NCBI RefSeq assembly: GCF_037975245.1 | Contig: NC_092583.1 | Span: forward strand, 13,607,764-13,667,763 | From: Apostichopus japonicus | Lineage: Eukaryota > Echinodermata > Holothuroidea > Aspidochirotida > Stichopodidae | Direction of reading: 5' to 3' | Length of the DNA stretch: 60,000 nucleotides | Shown: piece by piece, positions 24,001 through 32,260 of the stretch | Layout: each line of letters begins with the position of its first letter | How positions within the stretch are numbered: the stretch's first letter is position 1 | Notes under the pieces: generated by a model | The model's database searches: none | Told to the model about the DNA's origin: nothing | The model's input: the letters and a program-made list of their open reading frames with translations, nothing else | Made by a program: the position numbers and the translations under genes

Positions 24001-27000
24001 AATAGGCCAGCAATTCATCTAACCAAGTGATCCTGCTTACATTTGAATCCACCTAATGAATGCTAATGAGCGAGTACTTAATATACTATTCAATCATTAA
24101 TATATTATCACCTAGACACTTTTCCATTAGTGTTAGACAAAACGAAATTGGAAATTTTAATAAATTTGACTATTAATTCATCATTGAAATTAAACATGAC
24201 TAGTGGAGCTACACTGTTAACTATTTTGTAAATTGCTTAATAAAATAGAATGTTTAAAATTAAGATGGCCTGACGTTTCGATCCTAGCAGGATCTTCTTC
24301 AGAGGCTAAAAATTCATTCTCTTACACAGGCTCTAGTGGATAAGCAAGTTTGCTAACAGTTTTATTTTATTTTAATAAAATAGATTAGAAATTTATTATA
24401 ATGAACAAAAAAAACTGCATTGAAATCATAAAGCTGGAAGGCAACCTGTTCAATTATGTCAGAGTGTGAGTATTTTACATCGGTCGGGAATGAATCCTTT
24501 CAGCATTAGTTTTCCAACGTGCAAAGGGAGAGGAAATACATGGAGAATAAGAGTGAAGAGAAAAAGGAAAAATGAAGAAAAATAGGAAAAAACATAAAAA
24601 TTAATATCATTTCATCATGCATTAACACTGCTCGTAATATTTGGTTGGTAGAAAAGCAACTGCTATGTCATCTTATGTACTCAGTATGTGAATGTTTACG
24701 AAACCATTCAGACTTTTTCATCTCAGTTGCCATGGTGATGTCACCTGATCACTATGTTGTTGCCAGATACATTCTTAAACTTCATCAGATTGTAAAGATT
24801 ATTTTTTTTTCATGAAAAAATATTTTTGACCAATTCATTTTTACATGAAATTTTAGAATTTTGTTTGTCTTCTTAAATAGCTTTTGAAATAAAAAACAAA
24901 GAAAAAACAAAACAATAAGGTTCCAAGTTATGAAGACGCTAGTCAATTGTCATCAGAATTTTACATTTACAGCGTCTCTCAGACATGATACATCACTGAA
25001 CTGCATCAATTGGGTGTTTCTTCACCATTTCAACATTCTAAAGGGACAAAACCTTCTAGAATTTTTTTGGGAAAGTTACATTAGTCTGTTGGAATCGATG
25101 CAGGGGTGAGGGGAGGTTGGAGGGGTGGTTTGTAGAAGAGCTTATTTTAAATCATTTTATGACTAACCTGGCATAGTTTAGCCAATCATTGCTGGATAGA
25201 GTTAAACATTGTAGGTAAGTTTCTTCAACAGCTGCTACTTCTCAGACATTTTCATTTTTTCGACTCATCTCACGAGAACAGGTGCACCATAGTAATCGTC
25301 TCATATTCTTAAGATTTTTAAACTTAAAAAAGTCTTCACAAATAGTTAGAAATAATTTCCGGATATTTCCTAGTTTAGCTATGCATTGTTGTGAGCTGGG
25401 GCATGTATCAGCCAGCTTAAGCTTGCAAGCTTGAGTAACGAAGGATCTGGACTCGAACTCCAGGACTCAAACTTTGACTCGGACTCCGATGCTGAGGACT
25501 TGAACGTGTGTGTGCCAGGCACAGCTACTACACTGTATATAGTACAGTTAGGTATCAGTACATCAAGTAGCTGGGGCTACAGGGCAGGTCTGGAAACCTT
25601 TCGTTGATATACTGATCATAAATAAAATAAAAAAAGGGTAAAAGCTAACCAGAGAGGAAAGTTTATTATATTACCTCCTCAGCCTCCTGTGTACTGAGTG
25701 AGTCGGCCTAGTAGTGATATCATATACAATGTTTCCACTGAGTTGTGATAAAATAGTCCAAACTTATATTACTTTGACCACTTTCTGGGTTACATCTAGA
25801 TTATTAAGTGAAAGTATTGTCATTCACCAGACTGGTGGATCCTTGGGAATGGCATACACCACTGTACCATTGGAAGTACTGACAGTTAAAAGCAAGATAT
25901 TGATGTTGGTCTGTCAGAAACCTTGTGTCATGGATCATCTTCTTGATGGATACCAGCGCAATATAAATGTTCGTTATTATTCGAGCAGTTTCTAAATCTT
26001 TTTTTTTTTCCCTTTCCAAATTTTTAGCTGAAGAATGAAGAGGAGATGGTAGAACTTCGTAAGTATGAAGATAAGAGCCATAAAGAAATAAACGACGAGG
26101 ATGTAGTGCTTCATGTAGAAAGTAAGTACTTCTTGGAACTTGTCATTTATAAAAGTGCTTTGGTAGAGCCGGCTTTAATAGTTTCTCCTATTTCTGGTCA
26201 AATAAACTAAAGGTAAATTGCTGTCTGGCTTTTGGCATTACAAAACATTCTTTGTTATTGATGACAAAATAAATTGTTAAATTTTTGCATTTTTACTATA
26301 CCATGAAAGAAATACTCCATGTGACACAAGTTCTTATTCAGTTTATGAGTACAGATACTTGTGGAAGCATTAATTTGTAAACATACTTTGGCCCTGTAGT
26401 ACATGCCACAACTTGAAGGTGAAGCTGTTGACTTCACTTATTTTGTAGGATAAGAAAAGGTGACTGCTGCCATCTATTTTATGTATGGATATTTAATACA
26501 ATGCAAAAAGATGAATGCTGCCAACTATTTTTTATATGTAGAGTTGCTTTTGGTAAACACTGAAAAATATTGAGAAACCATACCACATTTTGCCTGGAAT
26601 GGAGGAGACTCCCCTCTGTGTTTGGTCAAGTTATTTCATTTTAATAAATTATATTACAGTTCTGTCAAGTTATTGACTGCAGTAACTATTATCTTCTCAT
26701 TGTGTGGAGAGGATATTATGTAAATCAGTTGGTTCTAATATTTTTATTTATGTTATTTGTTTCTAAAATACCATGACAATGTAGATAATGAGCGTGAGTA
26801 GGTTCCCCCTTTCCTTTCTTCTTTGGGGGGGGGGGGGGGTAGGGAGAGTGTGCTTAGTATGTTTAGTAGGAATTTATTTTAAGAGGAATTGTCTAACAAA
26901 CTATTGAGTGAAGCAGCTCTGAGTAAGGTGTCAATTTTTTTTCCACATTTTAATTCATAATTATTGAGAAAAATTACTCAACTAAGACAATTTTTGGAAT

Positions 27001-27175
27001 AGAAACCCTTCAGTTAATGGATCCAATTGAACCCTTGATGGACAAGAAAACTTATACAACTGTTAGGTCTAATTCAATCAAAACAACACATTAAGCAAGT
27101 TCATTGATGAGAAAAGTTTTCAGAACTAATCAACCACTGTCTTTTTTTCCCTCGTTGCTTTCAGAAGAAGATTAA
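1475..27175 (+). CDS. FLVCR: FLVCR-family (SLC49A1/2) transporter, spliced gene
   Basis: A 12-helix major-facilitator transporter of the feline leukaemia virus subgroup C receptor family. Its vertebrate members move choline and ethanolamine across membranes, and were earlier described as haem exporters. Coding exons are 1475-2023, 11654-11795, 12597-12734, 14054-14121, 17755-17858, 19206-19316, 20409-20514, 21707-21818, 22793-22839, 26028-26121 and 27165-27175. They total 1482 nt, stay in phase at every GT/AG junction, and give 493 residues, close to the vertebrate length of about 525-555. Diagnostic blocks are [11 protein letters not shown] (TM1), [79 protein letters not shown] and [10 protein letters not shown]62, Q151 and Y284 fall where the aromatic and glutamine choline-pocket residues of human FLVCR1/2 lie; W62 and Q151 have the same spacing of 89 residues. 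I cannot tell whether it is orthologous to FLVCR1 or FLVCR2; a single pre-duplication invertebrate copy is likely. Assignment to the family is very secure, transport substrate is inferred. Confidence 0.95.
2068..2466. mobile_element. hAT-type MITE in FLVCR intron 1
   Basis: A 399-bp non-coding element bounded by inverted ends CAGTGGC(A/G)GAGC and flanked by a perfect 8-bp direct repeat TGTTTGCT (2060-2067 and 2467-2474). An 8-bp target duplication with CAG-starting ends is the hallmark of hAT DNA transposons. No transposase frame is present, so it is non-autonomous. It holds a C14 run near 2105. It begins only 44 bases after the exon 1 donor site. Confidence 0.8.
2951..3167. repeat. G/C-rich-ended interspersed repeat
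   Basis: A 217-bp segment with imperfect inverted ends. The left end reads ATTGGAGTAGGAGCC and the right end, reverse-complemented, ATAGGCGTAGGAGGC. Each end is followed inward by a GGGGGGCTG block, and the right block forms a short hairpin around CTGCAG. It looks like a decayed MITE; the family is not recognised. Confidence 0.5.
3998..4353. mobile_element. MITE family A, copy 1 (intron 1)
   Basis: About 356 bp, highly similar over its whole length to 27361-27722. The ends are inverted: AAAGGGTGCAGTGAAGACTCG on the left and, reverse-complemented, AAAGGCATTGAAGACTC on the right. TTAA-like sequence flanks both ends. No coding frame. Two copies with matching ends in one 60-kb window support a mobile family, but the superfamily is undetermined. 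Confidence 0.7.
4624..4655. repeat. (TTAA)n microsatellite
   Basis: A run of about eight uninterrupted TTAA/ATTA tetranucleotide units in FLVCR intron 1. A shorter (CTAG)n run lies at about 4913-4931. Confidence 0.9.
5337..5380. repeat. (TA)n microsatellite
   Basis: An alternating TA tract interrupted once by GTAC, in FLVCR intron 1. Confidence 0.9.
5418..5502 (-). repeat. tRNA-derived SINE head
   Basis: On the minus strand this reads as a degenerate tRNA. It has an A-box-like TAGCCTAGTGG, an anticodon-arm stem CGC/GCG around a seven-base loop, and a full B box GGTTCGAATCC with a paired T-stem. The acceptor stem has only about five of seven pairs, so it is more likely a SINE head or tRNA pseudogene than a working tRNA. 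Confidence 0.6.
5695..5775 (+). repeat. tRNA-like SINE head
   Basis: An A-box-like TGTCGAGTGGTAAGG is followed about 35 bases later by a B box GGTTCGATACC. The arms do not fold into a convincing cloverleaf. The downstream sequence (to about 5840) may be the rest of the element. Family not recognised. Confidence 0.45.
5850..8050. other. FLVCR intron 1, unannotated stretch
   Basis: AT-rich intronic DNA with no exon-like segment that joins in phase between exons 1 and 2. A G-rich segment at about 6617-6785 (runs of G and C at both ends) resembles the repeat at 2951-3167 in character but not clearly in sequence. Confidence 0.4.
8055..8184. repeat. small foldback element
   Basis: The left arm TAGGGACATAGGGAA is nearly the inverted complement of the right arm TTTCCTATGTCCCTA. 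Between them lie a G-run and two or three copies of AAAAGTTTGACTTTTTAT. Its size and structure fit a small non-autonomous element; no target duplication is clear. Confidence 0.5.
8190..10320. other. FLVCR intron 1, unannotated stretch
   Basis: AT-rich with G-runs at about 9470-9480 and 9607-9615. Small open frames (for example 8516-8719) show no recognisable protein. Nothing else supported. Confidence 0.4.
10324..10331. promoter_or_regulatory. consensus CRE palindrome
   Basis: A perfect TGACGTCA, the binding palindrome of CREB/ATF-type bZIP proteins. It lies at the left edge of a CpG-containing patch (about 10260-10800) that stands out from the AT-rich intron. Regulatory function is inferred. 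Confidence 0.3.
11403..11410. promoter_or_regulatory. second consensus CRE palindrome
   Basis: Another perfect TGACGTCA, 244 bases upstream of FLVCR exon 2 and about 1.1 kb from the first. Two exact copies so close are suggestive of an intronic enhancer or alternative promoter, but this is not demonstrated. Confidence 0.3.
11654..11795 (+). CDS. FLVCR: FLVCR exon 2 (residues 184-231)
   Basis: Acceptor GTTGACAG|TTC and donor TTTAT|GTGAGT. Encodes the end of TM5 ([11 protein letters not shown]), the central cytosolic loop start and TM6. The exon is 142 nt, leaving one base of the codon for F231, which exon 3 completes. Confidence 0.93.
11850..12062 (+). repeat. (CTC)n trinucleotide repeat, about 70 units
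   Basis: About 210 bp of uninterrupted CTC/TCC, starting 55 bases after the exon 2 donor. It makes all frames open (poly-Ser, poly-Pro, poly-Leu, poly-Gly, poly-Glu), and these are not genes. On the transcript it is a pyrimidine tract. The purity over this length suggests a young or unstable expansion. Confidence 0.97.
12597..12734 (+). CDS. FLVCR: FLVCR exon 3 (residues 231-277)
   Basis: Acceptor CTTGTAG|TTTAT and donor TATG|GTAATG. Encodes the family-typical loop motif [12 protein letters not shown] and the first half of TM7 ([11 protein letters not shown]). Enters in phase 1 and leaves in phase 1. Confidence 0.93.
12735..13890 (+). repeat. intron 3 minisatellite (107- and 49-bp units)
   Basis: The regular part (about 12961-13795) is built from a 107-bp unit (a 49-bp module plus a 58-bp module) and lone 49-bp modules. 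The anchor TAGCTATTGTGAGG recurs at 13121, 13228, 13335, 13384, 13491, 13599, 13648 and 13755. Upstream, more degenerate copies lead back towards the exon 3 donor, which itself resembles the module (AGCTAT ... GTATTGTCCA). All three forward frames stay open over long stretches and predict hydrophobic cysteine- and tyrosine-rich peptides; these are repeat artefacts. Confidence 0.9.
14054..14121 (+). CDS. FLVCR: FLVCR exon 4 (residues 277-299)
   Basis: Acceptor ATATTTCAG|GTATAA and donor TTTCCG|GTAAAC, 68 nt. Encodes the second half of TM7, with [16 protein letters not shown]284 matches the pocket tyrosine of vertebrate FLVCR proteins. Leaves in phase 0. Confidence 0.93.
14122..17754 (+). other. 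FLVCR intron 4
   Basis: 3.6 kb of AT-rich intron. Contains short (AT)n/(ATA)n tracts near 15720 and 17280-17335 and a G-rich patch at about 16740-16830. No exon-like insert between phase-0 boundaries was recognised. Confidence 0.6.
17755..17858 (+). CDS. FLVCR: FLVCR exon 5 (residues 300-334)
   Basis: Acceptor TTCTTTAG|GATTCT after a strong CTT-rich pyrimidine tract, and donor TACAG|GTATCG. Encodes TM8 ([20 protein letters not shown]) and the cytosolic WLDKTRTYR loop. Leaves with two bases of the R334 codon. Confidence 0.93.
17859..19205 (+). other. FLVCR intron 5
   Basis: AT-rich intron without recognised exon. The stretch 18720-18830 (CCACTACCCACCTGGACCCC and a C-run) looks like a decayed transposon end, but no boundaries can be set. 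Confidence 0.5.
19206..19316 (+). CDS. FLVCR: FLVCR exon 6 (residues 334-371)
   Basis: Acceptor TTTCTTTAG|GGGTAC and donor CTTGG|GTAAGG, 111 nt. Encodes TM9 and the start of TM10 ([12 protein letters not shown]). Phase agrees with both neighbours. Confidence 0.93.
19317..20408 (+). other. FLVCR intron 6
   Basis: AT-rich intron. A forward frame open from 20203 runs into exon 7 but its intronic part shows no family similarity. A C-rich patch at about 19355-19385 follows the donor. No other feature seen. Confidence 0.5.
20409..20514 (+). CDS. FLVCR: FLVCR exon 7 (residues 371-406)
   Basis: Acceptor TTTGTTTCAG|TTTTTTC and donor GCTCAG|GTAAAT. Encodes the most conserved FLVCR block, [13 protein letters not shown] (TM10) followed by [20 protein letters not shown] (TM10-TM11 loop and TM11 start). 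Leaves in phase 0. Confidence 0.95.
20515..21525 (+). repeat. intron 7 minisatellite resembling exon 7 donor
   Basis: About 14 units of 60-62 bp whose core reads AATGCTTCAGCTCAGGTTATTCAGTCC, clearest from 20690 to 21510. The core is close to the exon 7 end and donor (AACGCTTCAGCTCAG|GTAAAT). Copies at 21263 and 21502 keep CAG|GTAATT, and those at 20704, about 21142 and 21438 keep CAG|GTTATT. Most others read CATGTTATT. The sequence suggests that a duplicated 5' splice site seeded the array. Confidence 0.85.
21707..21818 (+). CDS. FLVCR: FLVCR exon 8 (residues 407-444)
   Basis: Acceptor TTTTGCAG|GCTTTT and donor ACTG|GTGAGT, 112 nt. Encodes the rest of TM11 and TM12 ([14 protein letters not shown]). 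One base of the A444 codon is supplied here. Confidence 0.93.
21819..22792 (+). other. FLVCR intron 8
   Basis: Just under 1 kb of intron. A short direct duplication (AGTGACAGACATAATTT ... GTATGTTTTGG) lies at about 22310-22410. Nothing else recognised. Confidence 0.5.
22793..22839 (+). CDS. FLVCR: FLVCR exon 9 (residues 444-459)
   Basis: Acceptor TTTTTTAG|CCTGC and donor CAAGAG|GTAAGC, 47 nt. Encodes the basic juxtamembrane block [16 protein letters not shown] that follows TM12 in FLVCR proteins. Leaves in phase 0. Confidence 0.92.
23627..23713 (+). CDS. FLVCR: probable extra (cassette) FLVCR exon
   Basis: An 87-nt open segment between AACACAG| and GAA|GTATGT, with a pyrimidine tract (TTTGTTTTTTTTCTC) about 20 bases before the acceptor. 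It is phase 0 on both sides, so it fits exactly between exon 9 (ends phase 0) and exon 10 (starts phase 0). It would add 29 polar residues including [20 protein letters not shown] to the cytosolic tail, giving 522 residues. The composition suits a disordered tail, and vertebrate FLVCR tails are of similar length. Its acceptor is weaker than its neighbours', so skipping is plausible. Tail sequences are poorly conserved, so homology cannot confirm it. Confidence 0.55.
24250..24371 (-). mobile_element. short insertion with hammerhead-like motif
   Basis: A 122-bp segment flanked by a perfect 13-bp direct repeat TTAATAAAATAGA (24237-24249 and 24372-24384), as expected of a target-site duplication. 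On the minus strand it carries CTGAAGA, a GATCC/GGATC hairpin and GAAACGTC, enclosed by GCCT/AGGC. These are the elements of a hammerhead ribozyme core of the kind found in Penelope-like retroelements. One extra A before stem II and the loop-less ACGU stem III make self-cleavage by a single copy doubtful. Confidence 0.55.
24390..26027 (+). other. FLVCR intron 9, distal part
   Basis: AT-rich intron. At about 25940-25985 it holds a short tail-like sequence (GCGCAATATAAATGTTCG then TTATTATTC) resembling SINE 3' ends. No further exon-like segment in phase 0 was found. Confidence 0.4.
26028..26121 (+). CDS. FLVCR: FLVCR exon 10 (residues 460-491)
   Basis: Acceptor TTTTTAG|CTGAAG after a long T-rich tract, and donor GAAA|GTAAGT. 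Encodes a charged cytosolic tail ([16 protein letters not shown], then [10 protein letters not shown]). Coding is supported by phase and splice sites rather than by conservation. Confidence 0.85.
26122..27164 (+). other. FLVCR intron 10
   Basis: About 1 kb of AT-rich intron with a long G-run at about 26825-26840. No exon-like segment seen. Confidence 0.5.
27165..27175 (+). CDS. FLVCR: FLVCR exon 11, stop codon
   Basis: Acceptor TTGCTTTCAG|AAGAAG. Completes K491 and encodes E, D and the TAA stop at 27173-27175. A tiny terminal coding segment, but the acceptor is strong and it closes the frame at a total divisible by three. Confidence 0.8.
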
Positions 27176-28480
27176 TAAACTCTTCTAGCGGTCTTGAAGT
27201 TATCTTACGGAATCACCTAGATACAGCTTCAGTAATATGTAATTCAGTGCATCGTTGTTTCCTTGTCTGCTCTGGATAGCTTCATACCTAACCACTCCGT
27301 TACAGCCTCAATGAGATGGAAGCATCGTTGTTCCCTTGGATCTGCTCAGCGGAATAGCTTGAAGGGTGTGAAGACTCGCGCAAAAAGAAACGTCTAATGC
27401 CGGTAATTTGACCTACTTTTGAATGAGGTGTAACAGAAGTGTTAAACACCACCATCGATCCCAGAAAATACACGCAGCTTGCTACCGTCCGTAATTAGAC
27501 ACTAGTGTACAGTCAGTACATACAGCTGCGGTCAATATCCACAGCACAGTATACAAACGATACAGCGATGGACATCTCAGGTCCAGCTAAAGATAACAAG
27601 GTATCACGTTTCGTTCCTGTCTGCATTCTGTAGCGACACGAACAAAACATCACTTGCAAGCAACGGAAAGTTAACTTTTTCAGATGGCAGCACACGGTTT
27701 GGGGCGAGTCTTCAATGCCTTTAAAACCTAACTACTGTAATAAAGCCTCAAGGGAGATGGAAGCATCGTTGCTCCTCAAGCTCAACATTGCTGTTGTAAA
27801 TTATTCACTAGCACGATGAAGAGAAACTTATCACTGTATACTGAAGGATGGCATTAATTCCACTACCCTGCTCCCCCTCCCCTTCAGTGACATCAATGGA
27901 AGTTGTAGGGAATTCTTTGACACTCTCGTGAATATTTATTCTGATGTTATATTGGTGATTAGAATATTCATGAGTACAATTGATCAAGTATTTATGGTGT
28001 GTGATAAAGGGAGGGGACAGGAGGTGTGTTTTAGTGGAGGGTGGCATCTTCTAAGTATGTTATTAACTTGAACACATAACTTTTGCACATTCCCCTCAAA
28101 AACATTCATTGCTTAGGCAATGGTCGTAAGAGGTCTCCCAACTTGACAGTAGGGTAGTAGTCATGTGCAGATTGAAACCTTTATTCTGTTGCCAGTGTCT
28201 GTACAATGTAATAAAACAGGTTAATTTAAGAACTTCCACTCTGAATTTAGCAATAATTATGCTCAGGACGAGAAACTTTCCATGGTCATCTCCTTGTAAA
28301 GGTACTTATTTCTTTTCGTGCCAACTTGAAGAACAGTAAATATGACCATTGGGTTGTTAGATTATGCACGCTCGTCCATATATTAGATCTCTGACTTGCA
28401 CGAGTTTGTAGCTGTGTGAATTCTATCCAGACTGCGTTAATATTTCAATTTAATTGAATATTCATTATCAGAATAAAGTT
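27176..28480 (+). other. FLVCR 3' UTR and polyadenylation region
   Basis: Candidate poly(A) signals AATAAA are at 27739-27744, 28210-28215 and 28472-28477. A 45-50-bp segment containing GAGATGGAAGCATCGTTG occurs at about 27285-27335 and again at 27725-27775, on either side of MITE copy 2. Which signal is used cannot be told from sequence. Confidence 0.4.
27361..27722. mobile_element. MITE family A, copy 2 (FLVCR 3' UTR)
   Basis: Full-length second copy of the element at 3998-4353, in the same orientation, starting 185 bases after the FLVCR stop. The ends (AAGGGTGTGAAGACTCG, and reverse-complemented AAGGCATTGAAGACTCG) are better matched than in copy 1. If the first AATAAA at 27739 is used, the element forms most of the 3' UTR. 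Confidence 0.7.
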
Positions 28481-29786
28481 ATCTCAATAATTAGCCCCAT
28501 TGGATTGCTCCTCAGTTGGTAGTGATTAACACTTTATCCAGTCTACAAAATTTGAAAATCTCACAAAATTGATTGTAATATTAATATTTTGAAGAAATGT
28601 TTTGTTTTGCAACTGTTTTATCTTTCCTTTTTGGGGGATTTTAGCTGAGTAATGATTCTTCACTGATCACATTTTCAGATTCCTTATCTTTCTTTGCAAA
28701 TTGAATACAAAAATGCAGCTATGTAGGAAGTACCCTACCTCTGTAAGCTTGACTGCACCACCTGTGTGTGAAAGCACAACATGACCCCATTTACAGGGTA
28801 ACGTAGAACACCTATGGGGTGGGGGGGTGGGAGAGTGTGTTATGAGCAGTTATAAAATTAGCATTAGACCACCTATTGGGGGTGAAGATTGGGCAGATAT
28901 AGGTGGAGGAGATTTTTATTGGAAGCCTTTTATGGTTTCATTATTTTTATAAGTTGTATCTGAAAGGTGTCATCATGTATATGTTGTTTTTGATTATTTC
29001 AAACATCAGAATATCGCATCTAGCTGTAGCTAGTCGACTATATTATGTATAATTTAAAAAAAAAACTTATTTTTTAAGGTTCTCTCATTTGTAAAAGTGT
29101 AATATACTTATATTGCCGGACCTTACATAATGTAATCATCCTGATAAAGATTGTGTATTTTAATAGAGGTCGGTATAAATTAATTGGGGTCGTCTAATTT
29201 GACATGCCTACCCCTTCTTTTAATGCTCAGGGTTAAATAAAAATGTAAATAGTAATTTTGGAATATTTAAAACAGAAATTGGTTGGTATTTGTAAAGCTT
29301 TTAAACATAAAAATGTAGAGGGTTTTAAAAGTTAATTGATGAACCTTTCTGGCATTTATCTTGCCTAGATCTATGAAATAAGTAAAACATTCCTTTTTAT
29401 CCAAGTTTTTAACATAAACAAAATTTCCATTTCCATTCGCCAAGATATATAAAGCCAAGCAATGATTTTAAATGTATAAAACTCTTTGCACATGGTTAAT
29501 ACTGAGATTGAAAAGTGTTTGAACAACAAAAGGTTGTGAGACAATTAAATATTACAATCACTCAATTTAATTTCCACCTGGTGGACAAACTGTGCAGTGT
29601 GCCAATGTTATTTTTAGTTTTTTCAACTTATATTTGGTAAAACTGCTAACCAATTGCAAAAATTTACTTTATCTACTCTAAAATCAGAAATATTTTAAAA
29701 ATCAACAAGATTTTAATGTCAGTATTTTAGTGAGCCTTGGATCATGTTACCATTAAAGCACAGCTTTATGTGTTTAATCAATACAT

Positions 29787-29836
<50 letters not shown>

Positions 29837-30968
29837 CAATCAATCAATATATTTATATCAATAAACAATTGTTAAATTAAAAAGTTCCTTACACCTTTCC
29901 TATTGGAGATGGCTGCTAAATAATATAAATGAAATAAGTTGGCTTGTTCTATTACCTTTATTCTCTTGGGTTTTCCTTTATTTTAAGATGGGTAGTACTC
30001 TCACTATCGACTTAGTTTTGTACACCACCTTGTATCAAAGGAATAAGTCTAGGCTTCTCTCAGCCTCCACTGACTCCTTCCTCCTTGAGACCAGAGGATA
30101 CGAGTACCCCAGTAGCACTATGAACAATATATGTAACATATCAATAACCATTTGTTCATACAATAATATCTATTCATGGGCATGTTTAATTCTTTCCTAA
30201 CATTTTATATTTCACATGAATATATCACTCTTTAAAAGGCAACAATATTAATAATTTGACAAACACAAGCCTTCATGTTCCTTTCGTGGTATTAATTTAT
30301 GACATAACATCTGTTCTTTATAAATTCTTCCTTCATAAAATGTGTTTAAGCTACAATTAAAACAACCTCTCTATAACAAAATAAACAATTTTGTAACTGT
30401 ATAAAGCTATGCTAAAACAAAGTTATTGCTTTGCTCTAAAGACATTTTGAAAAGTATTTAGTAGAGGGTATTAAACATCACAGTAAAATACGCACATAAA
30501 AATGTATCGGTAATGCACAGTCTAAGACACAAACAATAATTGAGAAAATGCCTCGATTTTACAATGCTTTGCCATATAAAAGAGATAGTACACTAAGGCT
30601 CCGAAAACCTTGTTAAAAATCTTTGCCATCTTCTTTGTTCAATGCTGCCATCATTAGGAATTCTATAACACAGCAAGGTCATTTGAAAAGACAAAATGTA
30701 GATTTTCAGCGTGAGAATATTTAAATTTATGAGAATATTTAAATTATAGTTTTAGGTGCAGCTAATATATTCTTTAAACAATTTACTGTTGCCTTATTTT
30801 AAATATTTATCATACCACATTATACATAAATGTTATTTACATTAGAAAGACGTTCATTTTAATAGATTGACATGTGTTTCACCAGCAGGGAGGGAGTTTA
30901 TTTATCAGCTGGTTTTATTCCTGTGCATTGTTGTATATTTCTCCTTATTATCAAATATTAAATTCAAG

Positions 30969-31000
<32 letters not shown>

Positions 31001-32260
31001 TGGGCCTATACTGTTGCATTAACATGATCGTTAAGTTTTAAAATATGAAATTTACTTTAAAATGAACATGGTAGAGAAATTTAGATTGGGACATTAATAT
31101 CGAGGAGAGAGTGTACTGAACCAAGTTTGCTTGTAAAAGGTCTTGTTCATGAGTATTCAGTTGCCTTCTTTACTTCTCAGGAATTTGATTTCAGCTATGT
31201 TGGTATTTGCTCGCTTTGGAAGGGAGGGGGAGAAGAGGATGATGTTGGGGGAGGGGGGGGGAGTGGGGAGGAATTGAGAATATATTGACAATATGCTGTA
31301 TACAGCAGTATTAAATAAGTCATAGGGGAGACCTACACTGACATCTCCACATGACTGTGTGTGTGTGTGTTATGTAGTCATGGTAACAGAAGCCTGTTGG
31401 ACATACAATATAACATACTGTATTAATAAGCAATACAATGATGATCTTTGTTGATTTTTCATTTTTTATTTACAGTCTTATGCCAACATTTATTTGTATA
31501 GGAACTTTGTAGCAGCTAAAATATAATCATATAACTTATACTGCTATCATTCTACCTTTATCTTTTGTCTATGTGTTCCTATGGATGACAATTTTTTTTT
31601 TTTTTTGGACATAAATATAGATGATTAATCTACTATTCAATAACTCAGATCAGTATACACCAGTATGCACTTACATACAAACTTCTGGCAGCAGCATCAT
31701 ATCCCACGTGCTCGACATCTTTTGATATCAAACCGTGCAAGGACATAGTACCCGGTATAATGATAGCAACAGTTCAACCTGAATGGCAACAAATTTATTG
31801 ACAACTGATTTTCAAACCCCAGATCAGATTAAATGACTTGCAAAATTATTTTTAAGTTACCTTTGACCACCTTTTTGTGTACACTTTTAGTGAAGCCCCA
31901 GACAGACCATGTGATAATTTATTGGCGGCGCCGAGCTATTTGGGTTACACAACCTTTGATCCAATGTTGTAAGACACAAAGTCATTGCTGTAAAAAGCAA
32001 TACCTCGTCAGGCTATTGTTGCCGAATTCCTCCAAAATCTGAGAATGGTAATTGAGCTAAAATTTGGAACTGCAAAATTTAAGATTTGTGACTTATATTA
32101 GCGTTGAAAACTTAACAAAGCTAGCTTAGGATTGTAGATATTTTGGTTACCAACTTTAAGTACCTTACCAAAAAATAGGATGAAATTGTCGAAACTAACA
32201 TTAAAAATCAAAAGTGATGCAGAAATGAAAATATGAATAAGACCAACTCTTTGTTCAAAC
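28481..32260. other. intergenic DNA with microsatellites
   Basis: AT-rich, no gene recognised. Contains (AT)n at 29789-29833 followed by (AATC)n, (TA)n at about 30968-30995, G-runs at about 28818-28826 and 31247-31261, and a short (GT)n near 31360. Small open frames show no protein similarity. Confidence 0.6.
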
